Positions 1-9,244 of a stretch of 64,000 bases of DNA are shown here, piece after piece. Under the pieces are notes generated by a model that worked only from the letters and a program-made list of their open reading frames with translations, made no database searches and had not been told where the DNA came from. This stretch comes from Streptomyces sp. SS1-1. GTDB taxonomy: Bacteria; Actinomycetota; Actinomycetes; Streptomycetales; Streptomycetaceae. Position 1 is the first letter of the stretch, and each line of letters begins with the position of its first letter. The translations under genes were made by a program, and so were the position numbers. The DNA lies in NCBI RefSeq assembly GCF_008973465.1, contig NZ_WBXN01000004.1, positions 2,728,001 to 2,792,000 of the forward strand, read 5' to 3'.

Positions 1-1626
<1,626 letters not shown>

Positions 1627-1654
1627 CGGCGCGATCAGCTAGGGGTGAGTCCTC

Positions 1655-2302
1655 GTGAGCTTCTGGGAGTACCTGGGCAACCGCCACCAGCAGTTGCTCG
1701 CCGACGCCCTGCAGCACGCCAGCGCGGTCCTGCAGTGCATGGTGGTGGCGACCCTCATCGGGGTGCTGATCGGGGTGCTGACGTACCGCAGCGAGTGGGC
1801 CGGGAACCTGGCGACCCTGACCACCTCGGGCATCCTGACCATCCCGTCGCTCGCCATGATCGGCCTGCTCATCCCGATCGTGGGGCTGGGCGTGGCGCCG
1901 ACGGTGATCGCGCTGACCCTGTACGGGCTGCTGCCGATCGTGCGGAACTGCATCGTCGGTCTGCGCGGGGTCGACCCGGCCCTGGTGGACGCGGCCCGCG
2001 GGATCGGGATGTCCCGGCTCGCGCAGCTCCTGCGGGTGGAGCTGCCGCTCGCCTGGCCGCCGATCCTGACCGGCATCCGGGTCGCCACGCAGATGCTGAT
2101 GGGCATCGCCGCGATCGCCGCGTACGCCTCCGGCCCCGGCCTCGGCAACGTGATCTTCCGCGGGCTCGCCTCGCTGGGCAGCGCCAACGCGCTCAACCAG
2201 GTGCTCGCGGGCACCATCGGGATCATCATCCTCGCGCTGCTGTTCGACGCCGCGTACGTCGTCCTCGGACGGCTGACCATCCCCAGGGGGATCCGTGTCT
2301 GA
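1655..2302 (+). CDS. Glycine betaine/choline-type ABC transporter permease
   Basis: A 215-residue inner-membrane permease of the ProW/OpuCB kind, with five to six hydrophobic segments and the EAA-like loop ALVDAARGIGMSRLAQLLRVELP that contacts the ATPase. GTG start preceded by an AGGGGTGAG ribosome site. First gene of a four-gene operon (permease, ATPase, permease, binding protein) joined by short overlaps. The partner permease at 3530 is a paralogue with the same loop, so the transporter probably uses a heterodimer as in OpuC systems. Substrate is probably an osmoprotectant such as glycine betaine, carnitine or choline; the sequence does not decide which. Confidence 0.92.
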   Translation: MSFWEYLGNRHQQLLADALQHASAVLQCMVVATLIGVLIGVLTYRSEWAGNLATLTTSGILTIPSLAMIGLLIPIVGLGVAPTVIALTLYGLLPIVRNCIVGLRGVDPALVDAARGIGMSRLAQLLRVELPLAWPPILTGIRVATQMLMGIAAIAAYASGPGLGNVIFRGLASLGSANALNQVLAGTIGIIILALLFDAAYVVLGRLTIPRGIRV

Positions 2303-3533
2303 GAGCGAGCACCACGGTGCCTCCATCGAGCTGGAGAACCTGACCAAGCGCTACCCCGGCAGCCCGCAGCCGGCCGTCGACAACGTGAACATGGAGATCA
2401 AGGCGGGCGAGGTGGTGATCTTCGTCGGGCCGTCCGGGTGCGGGAAGTCCACGACCCTGAAGATGATCAACCGGCTGATCGAGCCGACCGGCGGCCGCAT
2501 CCGCATCGACGGCGAGGACGTCACCGACATGGACCCGGTGAAGCTGCGCCGGCGTCTCGGCTACGCCATCCAGTCCGCCGGGCTGTTCCCGCACATGACG
2601 GTCGCCCAGAACATCGGCCTCGTACCGAGGATGATCGGCTGGTCCAAGTCCCGGATCGCCTCCCGCGTCGAGGAGCTGCTGGACCTGGTGGGCCTGGACC
2701 CCGGCGAGTTCCACGGCCGCTACCCGCGCCAGCTCTCCGGCGGGCAGCAGCAGCGCGTCGGGGTGGCGCGGGCGCTGGCCGCCGACCCGCCCGTGCTGCT
2801 GATGGACGAGCCGTTCGGCGCGGTGGACCCGATCACCCGGGACCACCTCCAGGACGAGCTGATCCGGCTCCAGCACGAACTGCACAAGACCATCGTGTTC
2901 GTCACCCACGACTTCGACGAGGCCATCAAGATCGGCGACCGGATCGCGGTGCTGCGCGAACGCTCCCACATCGCCCAGTTCGACACCCCGGAGGCCATCC
3001 TCACCAACCCGGCCGACGATTTCGTCTCCGGGTTCGTCGGCGCGGGCGCGGCCCTGAAACGCCTCAACCTGACCCGGGTGCGGGACGTCGAGATCACCGA
3101 CTACCCGACGGTGACCGTCGACGACCCGCTCCAGGAGATCTTCAACCGGCTGCGCGCCAGCGGCACCAACGAGATCCTGCTGCTCGACAAGCGGCGCCGC
3201 CCCTACAAGTGGGTGCGGCGCGGCGACCTGATGCGGGCCCGCGGTTCGCTGGCCCGCGCCGGGACGCTGGTCAGCGACACGGTGACCAGGGACGCCACCC
3301 TGCGGGACGCCTTGGAGGCGGTCCTCACCGACAACGCGGGACGCGTCGCGGTGACCGGGCGGCGCGGCGAGTACACGGGCGTCGTCGACATGGAGACGCT
3401 GATCAACTCCGTGCACGAACTGCTGGAGGCGGACCGGCTGGAGGCGCTGGAGGCGCAGCACGAGCTGGAGGGCCAGCGCAGCGGCGTCACCCACGCCGAG
3501 CAGGAGGGCGGCACGGAAGGGCAGAAGGCGTGA
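2295..3533 (+). CDS. Osmoprotectant ABC transporter ATPase with two CBS domains
   Basis: A 412-residue ATP-binding subunit (ProV/OpuCA type). It has Walker A GPSGCGKST (about residue 40), the LSGGQQQRVGVARAL signature, Walker B LLMDEPFGAVDP and the His switch FVTHD. After about residue 270 come two CBS repeats, the region that senses ionic strength or nucleotides in OpuA/OpuC transporters. The acidic or polar tail after residue 385 is low complexity. The GTG start overlaps the upstream permease by 8 nt and the stop overlaps the next gene by 4 nt, so translation is coupled. CBS domains favour osmotic gating of uptake (family knowledge). Confidence 0.95.
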   Translation: MSESEHHGASIELENLTKRYPGSPQPAVDNVNMEIKAGEVVIFVGPSGCGKSTTLKMINRLIEPTGGRIRIDGEDVTDMDPVKLRRRLGYAIQSAGLFPHMTVAQNIGLVPRMIGWSKSRIASRVEELLDLVGLDPGEFHGRYPRQLSGGQQQRVGVARALAADPPVLLMDEPFGAVDPITRDHLQDELIRLQHELHKTIVFVTHDFDEAIKIGDRIAVLRERSHIAQFDTPEAILTNPADDFVSGFVGAGAALKRLNLTRVRDVEITDYPTVTVDDPLQEIFNRLRASGTNEILLLDKRRRPYKWVRRGDLMRARGSLARAGTLVSDTVTRDATLRDALEAVLTDNAGRVAVTGRRGEYTGVVDMETLINSVHELLEADRLEALEAQHELEGQRSGVTHAEQEGGTEGQKA

Positions 3534-4360
3534 GCACGCCCCGCGCCGCGGGCGCGCCGGCACGGGAGGAGCCCCCCGTCCCCGAGGACGACGAGGCGCC
3601 CCCTCCCCCGCCCCCGAAACGGCCGCCGCGCAAGCTGAGCTGGCAGAAGCTGACCATCGTCCCGGCGATGCTGGTGGTGCTGCTGCTGGCGACCTGGCTG
3701 TGGTTCCGGCAGGCCGACCTGGACCCCATCTCCGAGAACGCGCTGTCGAACGGGCAGGTCTCGCAGGCCCTGTGGGAGCACATCGAACTGACCGTGATCT
3801 CCACGTTCTTCGTGCTGATCATCGCGATCCCGCTGGGCATCCTGCTGACCCGCCGGGCCTTCAGCAAGGCCACCCCGGTGGCGCTGGCGTTCGCCAACAT
3901 GGGGCAGGCGACCCCGGCGATCGGCCTGCTCGCCCTGCTGGTGATCTGGCTGGGCATCGGCCGCCGGGCCGCGCTGATCGGCATCATCATCTACGCCGTC
4001 CTGCCCGTGCTGTCCAACACGATCGCCGGTCTCAAGGCGAACGACCCGACGCTGCTGGAGGCGGCGCGCGGCATCGGGATGTCCCCGGCGGGCGTGCTGT
4101 CCCGGGTCGAACTGCCGCTGGCGGTGCCGCTGATCCTGGCGGGCGTGCGCACGGCCCTCGTCCTCAACGTCGGGACGGCGACCCTCGCGGTGTTCGGCGG
4201 GGGCGGCGGGCTGGGCGTGCTGATCACGGCCGGCATCACCAACCAGCGGATGCCGGTGCTGGTGCTGGGCTCGATCCTCACCGTGTCGCTGGCGCTGCTG
4301 GTGGACTGGCTGGCGTCGCTCGCCGAGGTGCTGCTGCGGCCGAGGGGGCTGGACCTGTGA
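3530..4360 (+). CDS. Second osmoprotectant ABC permease
   Basis: A 276-residue permease. A 40-residue cytoplasmic, very Pro-rich N-terminus (a run of PPPPPP) precedes the first membrane segment (TIVPAMLVVLLLATWLWF). The EAA loop TLLEAARGIGMSPAGVLSRV matches that of the first permease. The GTG start lies inside the ATPase stop (GTGA). The protein is longer than the first permease mainly through the Pro-rich extension and one extra N-terminal membrane helix, so the two are not interchangeable copies. Same transporter as the neighbouring genes. Confidence 0.92.
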   Translation: MSTPRAAGAPAREEPPVPEDDEAPPPPPPKRPPRKLSWQKLTIVPAMLVVLLLATWLWFRQADLDPISENALSNGQVSQALWEHIELTVISTFFVLIIAIPLGILLTRRAFSKATPVALAFANMGQATPAIGLLALLVIWLGIGRRAALIGIIIYAVLPVLSNTIAGLKANDPTLLEAARGIGMSPAGVLSRVELPLAVPLILAGVRTALVLNVGTATLAVFGGGGGLGVLITAGITNQRMPVLVLGSILTVSLALLVDWLASLAEVLLRPRGLDL

Positions 4361-5355
4361 GGCGGGCGCGAGGTGCTGTGGGCCGGAGCGGACCGGTGAG
4401 GCGGCCGGCCGTCCTGCTGGCGGCGGGACTGCTGGTGGCGGCGACGGCCTGCGGGCTGACCAGCGGCTCCCCCATGGTCGACGACGTGGAGCCCGGCACG
4501 ATCGGGCGGGGCGAACCGCTGAAGGGCGCCAAGCTGACGGTGACGTCGAAGTCGTTCACCGAGCAGCTGATCCTCGGCGCGATCATGGGTATCGCCTTCG
4601 AGGCGGCCGGTGCCGAGGTGGTGGACCGCACCGGCATCCAGGGCTCCATCGGCAGCCGGGAGGCCGTGGTCAAGGGGGAGGCGGACGCCGGGTACGAGTA
4701 CACGGGCACCGCCTGGATCACGTACCTCGGGCACAGTGATCCGATCGTCGACCCGCACGAGCAGTGGGAGGCGGTGAAGAAGGAGGACGCGGGCAACGGG
4801 GTGACCTGGCTGGCGCCGTCGCGGCTGGACAACACCTACGCGCTGGCCATGAACCAGGCCAACCACCGCAAGTACCGCACGAACACGCTCTCCGAGGTGG
4901 CCGCCCTGTCGAAGTCCGACCCGTCCGCGGTGACGCTGTGCGTGGAGGTCGAGTTCGCCAACCGGGCCGACGGGCTGCGGGGCATGGAGAAGACGTACGG
5001 CATGGACGTGCCGTCGCGGAACATCACGCAGATGGACACCGGGATCATCTACACCCAGACGGCGAAGGGGAGTTGTACCTACGGCGAGGTCTTCACCACC
5101 GACGGCCGGATCAAGTCGATGAACCTGGTCGTGATGGACGACGACAAGCACTTCTTCCCGAACTACAACGCCGCGCCGATGATCAACACCAAGGCCCTGA
5201 AGAAGTGGCCGGCCATCCCGGACGTCCTGGACCCGATCACGAGGAAGCTGGACAACGCGGTGGCGCAGGAGCTGAACGCGAAGGTGGACGTCGACGGGGA
5301 GGACCCGCACCAGGTCGCCCTGGACTGGCTCAAGCAGGAGGGCTTCGTGAAGTAG
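4357..5355 (+). CDS. Glycine betaine-type ABC substrate-binding lipoprotein
   Basis: A 332-residue exported binding protein (OpuCC/ProX type). The signal segment PAVLLAAGLLVAATAC ends in Cys; the lipobox is weak (ATAC) but followed by Gly, and lipidation is likely. The mature part opens with LTVTSKSFTEQLILG, the hallmark of this periplasmic family, and keeps an aromatic-rich binding region. GTG at 4357 overlaps the permease stop by 4 nt and has GAGGGGG upstream. An in-frame GTG at 4396 with GGAG also fits and would shorten the signal peptide by 13 residues. Delivers quaternary amines to the permease pair. Confidence 0.92.
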   Translation: MRRARGAVGRSGPVRRPAVLLAAGLLVAATACGLTSGSPMVDDVEPGTIGRGEPLKGAKLTVTSKSFTEQLILGAIMGIAFEAAGAEVVDRTGIQGSIGSREAVVKGEADAGYEYTGTAWITYLGHSDPIVDPHEQWEAVKKEDAGNGVTWLAPSRLDNTYALAMNQANHRKYRTNTLSEVAALSKSDPSAVTLCVEVEFANRADGLRGMEKTYGMDVPSRNITQMDTGIIYTQTAKGSCTYGEVFTTDGRIKSMNLVVMDDDKHFFPNYNAAPMINTKALKKWPAIPDVLDPITRKLDNAVAQELNAKVDVDGEDPHQVALDWLKQEGFVK

Positions 5356-5371
5356 CGCCCCCGCGCCCCGG

Positions 5372-6157
5372 TCAGCAGGCGGGAACCGTGCCCTTGCCCG
5401 TCCGGAGCGCGTCGAGCGCGCCGATCGCGCCCTTGAGGGTGGTGACGGGAATCAGGCGGAGCCCCTTGGGGAGCTCCGCCTTGGCGTCGCCGCACTCGTC
5501 CTTCGGCACGAGGAACACCGTGGCGCCGTCCCGGCGGGCGGCCTGCGTCTTCAGGGAGACCCCGCCGACCGCGCCGACCTTGCCGTCCGGGTCGATGGTG
5601 CCGGTGCCGGCGATGGTGCGGCCGCCGGTGAGGTCACCGCCGTCGCCGTCGAGCTTGTCGACGATGCCGAGCGAGAAGAGCAGACCGGCGCTCGGGCCGC
5701 CGACGTCGGCGAGCTTCAGGGTGACCTTGACGCCCTTGCCGTCCAGGCCGAGATGGTTCAGGGCGGCCTTCGTGGCGTCGTCCTGGGACTCCTTCATCTG
5801 CCGGGTGTTGAACCGCTCGATCTCCCGGATGCTCTGTCCGCTGGGGTAGACCGAGTCGCGCGGCATGACGGCCTGGTCGGTGCGGAACCAGGCGTCGATC
5901 ACGTCACCGAGCCGCACGGTGGCGTCGGGCGACGTGGCCTCGATCGTCGTCATGCGCAGCTCACCGCTGGTGTCGTGGGTCGGCGCCCCGGAGATCGTGA
6001 TGACCGGCTCGCCCCGGTTGTCACCGAGCACGTTCGCCGTCAGACCGGGCTGCGTGAGCGAGAACGGCAGGGGCGCGAAGGCGGCGGTGGCGAGCAGAGC
6101 CACCACCGGCAACGCACAGACGGCAAGGGCCCGGGGGCGCGTGAGGCGTGAGAGCAC
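5372..6157 (-). CDS. Lon-like (S16) secreted or membrane-anchored serine protease
   Basis: A 261-residue protein with an N-terminal hydrophobic anchor (residues about 10-33) and an extracytoplasmic Lon-type proteolytic domain. The catalytic Ser-Lys dyad is visible: S156 in GGPSAGLLFSLG and K203 in GGVSLKTQAA. It resembles the C-terminal half of YlbL-type proteins. It is shorter than PDZ-containing members and no clear PDZ sequence is seen, only an 80-residue segment before the protease domain. It ends only 16 bp from the convergent ABC operon, with no obvious terminator between. Substrate unknown. Confidence 0.85.
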   Translation of the reverse strand: MLSRLTRPRALAVCALPVVALLATAAFAPLPFSLTQPGLTANVLGDNRGEPVITISGAPTHDTSGELRMTTIEATSPDATVRLGDVIDAWFRTDQAVMPRDSVYPSGQSIREIERFNTRQMKESQDDATKAALNHLGLDGKGVKVTLKLADVGGPSAGLLFSLGIVDKLDGDGGDLTGGRTIAGTGTIDPDGKVGAVGGVSLKTQAARRDGATVFLVPKDECGDAKAELPKGLRLIPVTTLKGAIGALDALRTGKGTVPAC

Positions 6158-6229
6158 GCGTCAAATCTAACGTGGTGGTGCGGGAAGCTGGACGGGGGCG
6201 GGGGCGCCCCTTGGGCGACGGTCGGCGTT

Positions 6230-7339
6230 TCACGCCCGGTACAGGTCCCGGCGGGCCGTCGTGAAGCGGCGTAGCACCTCCGGGAGGGGGCTGACGCCGA
6301 TGCCGGGGCCGTGGGGCACCGGCAGATGCCCGTCCGCGAGGACGAAGGGCTCCGTGATGTCCTCGGCGAAGTAGCGGGCGGAGGCCGAGGTGTCGCCCGG
6401 CAGGGTGCAGCCGGGGAGGGCGGCCAGGGCCAGGTTGGCCGCGCGGCCGATGCCCGTCTCCAGCATGCCGCCGCACCACACCGGCACCCCGTGCGCGTGC
6501 GCCACGTCGTGGACGCGCCGCGCCTCCAGGTAGCCGCCGACCCGGGCCGGTTTCACGTTCACCGCCCGGCAGGCGTCCAGCGCGATCGCGGACGCGGTGT
6601 CGCGGGCGTTGTGCAGGGACTCGTCCAGGCAGACGGGGGTGGTGAGACGCTGCTGGAGGCGGGCGTGGGCGTACAGGTCGCCGCCCGCCAGGGGCTCCTC
6701 GATCAGCAGCAGCCCGAACGCGTCGAGCCGCCGCAGATGCTCGGCGTCGGCGAGCGTGTAGGCGGCGTTGGCGTCCACCTGGAGCGGCACCGCTTCCCCG
6801 AAGCGCTCCCGTACCGCGCGGACCGGCTCCAGGTCCCAGCCGGGCTCGATCTTCAGCTTGATCCGCACGTACCCCTCGGCGAGGTACCCCTCGACGTCGT
6901 CCAGCAGCTCCCCGACGGTCGGCCGGATCCCGACGGACACCCCGGCCGGCACCCGCTCGCGCACCGCCCCGAGATACGTGGCCAGCGACATGCCGTACGA
7001 CCGCAGCTCGGCGTCGAGGACCGCCGTCTCCAGGGCCGCCTTCGCCAGCTCGTGCCCCTTCACTGCGCTCAGCGCCGGACCGAGCGCGGGGGCGGTGAGC
7101 GCGGGCAGGGCGGCGGCCCGGGGCAGCAGGACGTCCCGCAGCACGAGCTCGGCGCCGGCCACGAACTCCGCGCAGTACAGCGGCTCGGGGTCGCCCGCGA
7201 ACTCCGACCAGCCCTCGGCGGTGCCGGTGACGACCCGCAGCAGGAAGGTGTCCTTCGTCGTCATCGTGCCGAAGGACGTGCGGAACGGGGTCACGAGGGG
7301 GATCGCGACCCGGATCAGTTCGACGCGTTCCAGTTTCAC
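6230..7339 (-). CDS. Enolase-superfamily N-acylamino acid racemase / o-succinylbenzoate synthase-like enzyme
   Basis: A 369-residue muconate-lactonizing-enzyme subgroup protein. It has the KLK acid-base motif (RIKLKIEPG), metal ligands in DANAAY, IEEPL and CLDES, and the second catalytic Lys in VNVKPARVGG. OSBS and N-succinylamino-acid racemase share this fold and cannot be separated by motif alone. The GTG start overlaps the upstream GNAT stop by 4 nt. A GNAT acyltransferase fused in an operon to such an enzyme favours the racemase role: N-acylation of a D-amino acid followed by racemisation, as described for Geobacillus NSAR. No men genes are nearby. Confidence 0.85.
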   Translation of the reverse strand: MKLERVELIRVAIPLVTPFRTSFGTMTTKDTFLLRVVTGTAEGWSEFAGDPEPLYCAEFVAGAELVLRDVLLPRAAALPALTAPALGPALSAVKGHELAKAALETAVLDAELRSYGMSLATYLGAVRERVPAGVSVGIRPTVGELLDDVEGYLAEGYVRIKLKIEPGWDLEPVRAVRERFGEAVPLQVDANAAYTLADAEHLRRLDAFGLLLIEEPLAGGDLYAHARLQQRLTTPVCLDESLHNARDTASAIALDACRAVNVKPARVGGYLEARRVHDVAHAHGVPVWCGGMLETGIGRAANLALAALPGCTLPGDTSASARYFAEDITEPFVLADGHLPVPHGPGIGVSPLPEVLRRFTTARRDLYRA

Positions 7340-8178
7340 GGGGTGCCCTCTTCCGTGGGGGTGTCCTCGTCCCTGGGGGTGGCCTCCCGGCGGGTGAGCG
7401 TGTACCAGCCGTCGCGGGACATGTCCGTCGCCGTGAACCCCTCGGCGAACGCCTTGGTGAACACCTCGCGCACGGCCCGCCGCCAGCCGAGGGCCCGTTC
7501 GGCGTCCGTGGCCCGTAACGCCACGATGTCCTCCGGCACCCGGCACCACACGTACCGGTCCCCGGGGTCGCGGCGGGCGAGCGGCCCGCCGTCCGGCGCC
7601 GGGTGGGTGACGGGGGCGGCCTCCCGCGCGGCGGCCGTCTCGGCGGTCCTGTCGGCGGTCCCGTCGGCGGACGTCCCGGTGGACGGGCGGCGGGCGGCGG
7701 TCAGGTCCCAGGTGACCTCCAGCCGGTCGCTCTCGTCGCCGTCGTTCACGCCGTCGGCCATCGGCCCGTAGAAGTCGACGAGGTACCCGGTGCCCTCGGC
7801 GCCCAGCTTCACGAAGTTGAAGCGGGCGTTCCGGCCGACCAGCGGATCGAAGGTCCAGCGCATCGTGCGCGCCCCCAGCCCCACCGCCCACGCCCGCTGG
7901 GCCTCCTTGAGCCGTGGCCCGAGCCCCCGCTCGGCGGCGGCGAGCAGCGAGTACGTCTCTCTGGCCGCGGGCGGCCCGAACACGGCGACGCAGCCGCCGA
8001 CGACGCGCTCCCCGTCGTACGCGGCGTGCACCGCACCGCCCGCGTGGGCGAGGCTGTTCAGCGTCTCGGGCAGCAGCGGCGGCGCGCTGCGCGGGGTCTG
8101 CCACACCTCGCTGAAGTAGTCGGCGACGGCGGTGAACCCGGCGGTGTCGTGGACGGTGCGGATGCTCACTGAGGTCAT
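7336..8178 (-). CDS. GNAT-family N-acyltransferase
   Basis: A 280-residue protein. The acetyl-CoA-binding fold is seen in the central part (VVGGCVAVFG, then YSLLAAAERGLGPRLKEAQRAWA, the pyrophosphate-binding loop region) and in WTFDPLVGRNARFNFVKLG. The C-terminal ~100 residues contain an Ala/Thr-rich insertion (TADGTADRTAETAAAREAAP) between conserved blocks. It is translationally coupled (4-nt overlap) to the enolase-superfamily gene, so the two probably act on the same substrate. Likely acyl donor acetyl- or succinyl-CoA and likely acceptor an amino acid (inference from the pairing). In-frame GTG at 8169 is an alternative start. Confidence 0.85.
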   Translation of the reverse strand: MTSVSIRTVHDTAGFTAVADYFSEVWQTPRSAPPLLPETLNSLAHAGGAVHAAYDGERVVGGCVAVFGPPAARETYSLLAAAERGLGPRLKEAQRAWAVGLGARTMRWTFDPLVGRNARFNFVKLGAEGTGYLVDFYGPMADGVNDGDESDRLEVTWDLTAARRPSTGTSADGTADRTAETAAAREAAPVTHPAPDGGPLARRDPGDRYVWCRVPEDIVALRATDAERALGWRRAVREVFTKAFAEGFTATDMSRDGWYTLTRREATPRDEDTPTEEGTP

Positions 8179-8190
8179 GACACGAGTGTC
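8179..8190. promoter_or_regulatory. 12-bp inverted repeat abutting the GNAT start codon
   Basis: GACAC-GA-GTGTC lies immediately upstream of the GNAT ATG. A dyad at this place could be an operator for the GNAT/racemase operon, for example for the neighbouring IclR protein, or a translational control element. It is short, so chance is possible. Confidence 0.25.
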
Positions 8191-8251
8191 GGAGGTGGCG
8201 CGGGAGCTGCCTAGGGGGCCGCGCGCCAGGCCCAGGCATCCGCCCGGTGCG

Positions 8252-8893
8252 TCAGCGGAGGGCTTCGGCGACCTCCCGGGCCGCGTCCACGACCCGCTGC
8301 CCGACCCGCTCCGGTACGGCGTCGGCCAGCATCACGACGCCCACGCTGCCCTCGACGCCGGTGACGCCGATCAGCGGGGCGGCGGCTCCGCTCGCCCCGG
8401 CCTCCAGCTCGCCGTGGGTCAGGGTGTACCCGGGGCCCTCGGGGGGCTGCTTCCGGGCGGCGAGGATGGCGCGGCCCGCGGCCCCGCGGTCCAGGGGGTG
8501 CCGGAAACCCGCCCGGTAGGCCACGTGGTAGTCGGTCCAGGTCGGCTCCACCACGGCGACGGCCAGCGCCTCGGAGCCGTCCACGAGCGTCAGATGGGCC
8601 GTCGCGCCTATGTCCTCGGCCAGGGAGCGCAGCGCGGGCAGCGCGGCCTCGCGCACCAGCGGATGCACCTGGCGGCCGAGCCGCAGCACGCCGAGCCCGA
8701 CGCGGGCGCGGCCACCGAGGTCGCGGCGTACGAGGGCGTGCTGTTCGAGCGTGGCGAGGAGCCGGTACACGACGGTCCGGTTCACGCCCAGTTTGGTGGA
8801 TAGCTCGGTGACGGTCAGTCCGTGGTCCGTATCGGCCAGCAGCTTGAGGACGCGCAGTCCCCTGTCGAGCGTCTGAGAGGTCTCCGCGGTCAC
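8252..8893 (-). CDS. IclR-family transcriptional regulator
   Basis: A 213-residue regulator. The N-terminal winged HTH (LTVTELSTKLGVNRTVVYRLLATLEQ region) is followed by an IclR effector domain. GTG at 8893 is chosen because AAGGAG sits 8 nt upstream; an upstream in-frame GTG at 8902 would overlap that ribosome site. It lies directly upstream of, and in the same direction as, the GNAT/racemase pair, with about 70 bp between. It is therefore the plausible controller of amino-acid or aromatic-acid metabolism encoded there. Effector not deducible. Confidence 0.92.
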   Translation of the reverse strand: MTAETSQTLDRGLRVLKLLADTDHGLTVTELSTKLGVNRTVVYRLLATLEQHALVRRDLGGRARVGLGVLRLGRQVHPLVREAALPALRSLAEDIGATAHLTLVDGSEALAVAVVEPTWTDYHVAYRAGFRHPLDRGAAGRAILAARKQPPEGPGYTLTHGELEAGASGAAAPLIGVTGVEGSVGVVMLADAVPERVGQRVVDAAREVAEALR

Positions 8894-9244
8894 GACGCCC
8901 ACTCCTTAGTGGTGAGGTCGACGGCCTCGTCACGGCGGGCGTCACCGAGTCCCGTCGGTCACGCGCTTCAGAGGCCGCCGATCGGCCGGCGGTCCGGCCT
9001 TCCGGACCGCGTCGCTTCACGGCTGCGCTCCGCGGCGGCGCTGCCACGGGGCGTGTGCGTAGGCGGACATTAGCGAAGCCGGTTCGCTGAGCGGAAGGCT
9101 CCGTCCAGAATCCGGGCGCGCGCTGGTACGGACCGCACGGGTTCGCCCCTATATGTACGGTGCACCGAGTTGCGGGAGGGGTGTGAGGTGTCCGGTGGGG
9201 GCGTGAGGTGCCCGGAACCTTCGCGCCCCCCCGGGGGGGGCGGG
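8894..9244. other. Intergenic region upstream of the IclR gene
   Basis: No gene seen in about 350 bp. It holds a 17-bp inverted repeat at 9072-9088 and, next to the helicase stop, a C7/G8 run (9226-9240) that can fold back on itself and may act as a helicase terminator. The promoter of the IclR gene must be here. Confidence 0.5.
9072..9088. promoter_or_regulatory. Inverted repeat, candidate IclR-type operator
   Basis: AGCGAA-GCCGG-TTCGCT is a perfect 6-bp dyad with a 5-bp spacer, about 180 bp upstream of the IclR start. It contains the GAA...TTC character often seen in IclR-type operators. Assignment is inference. Confidence 0.3.
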
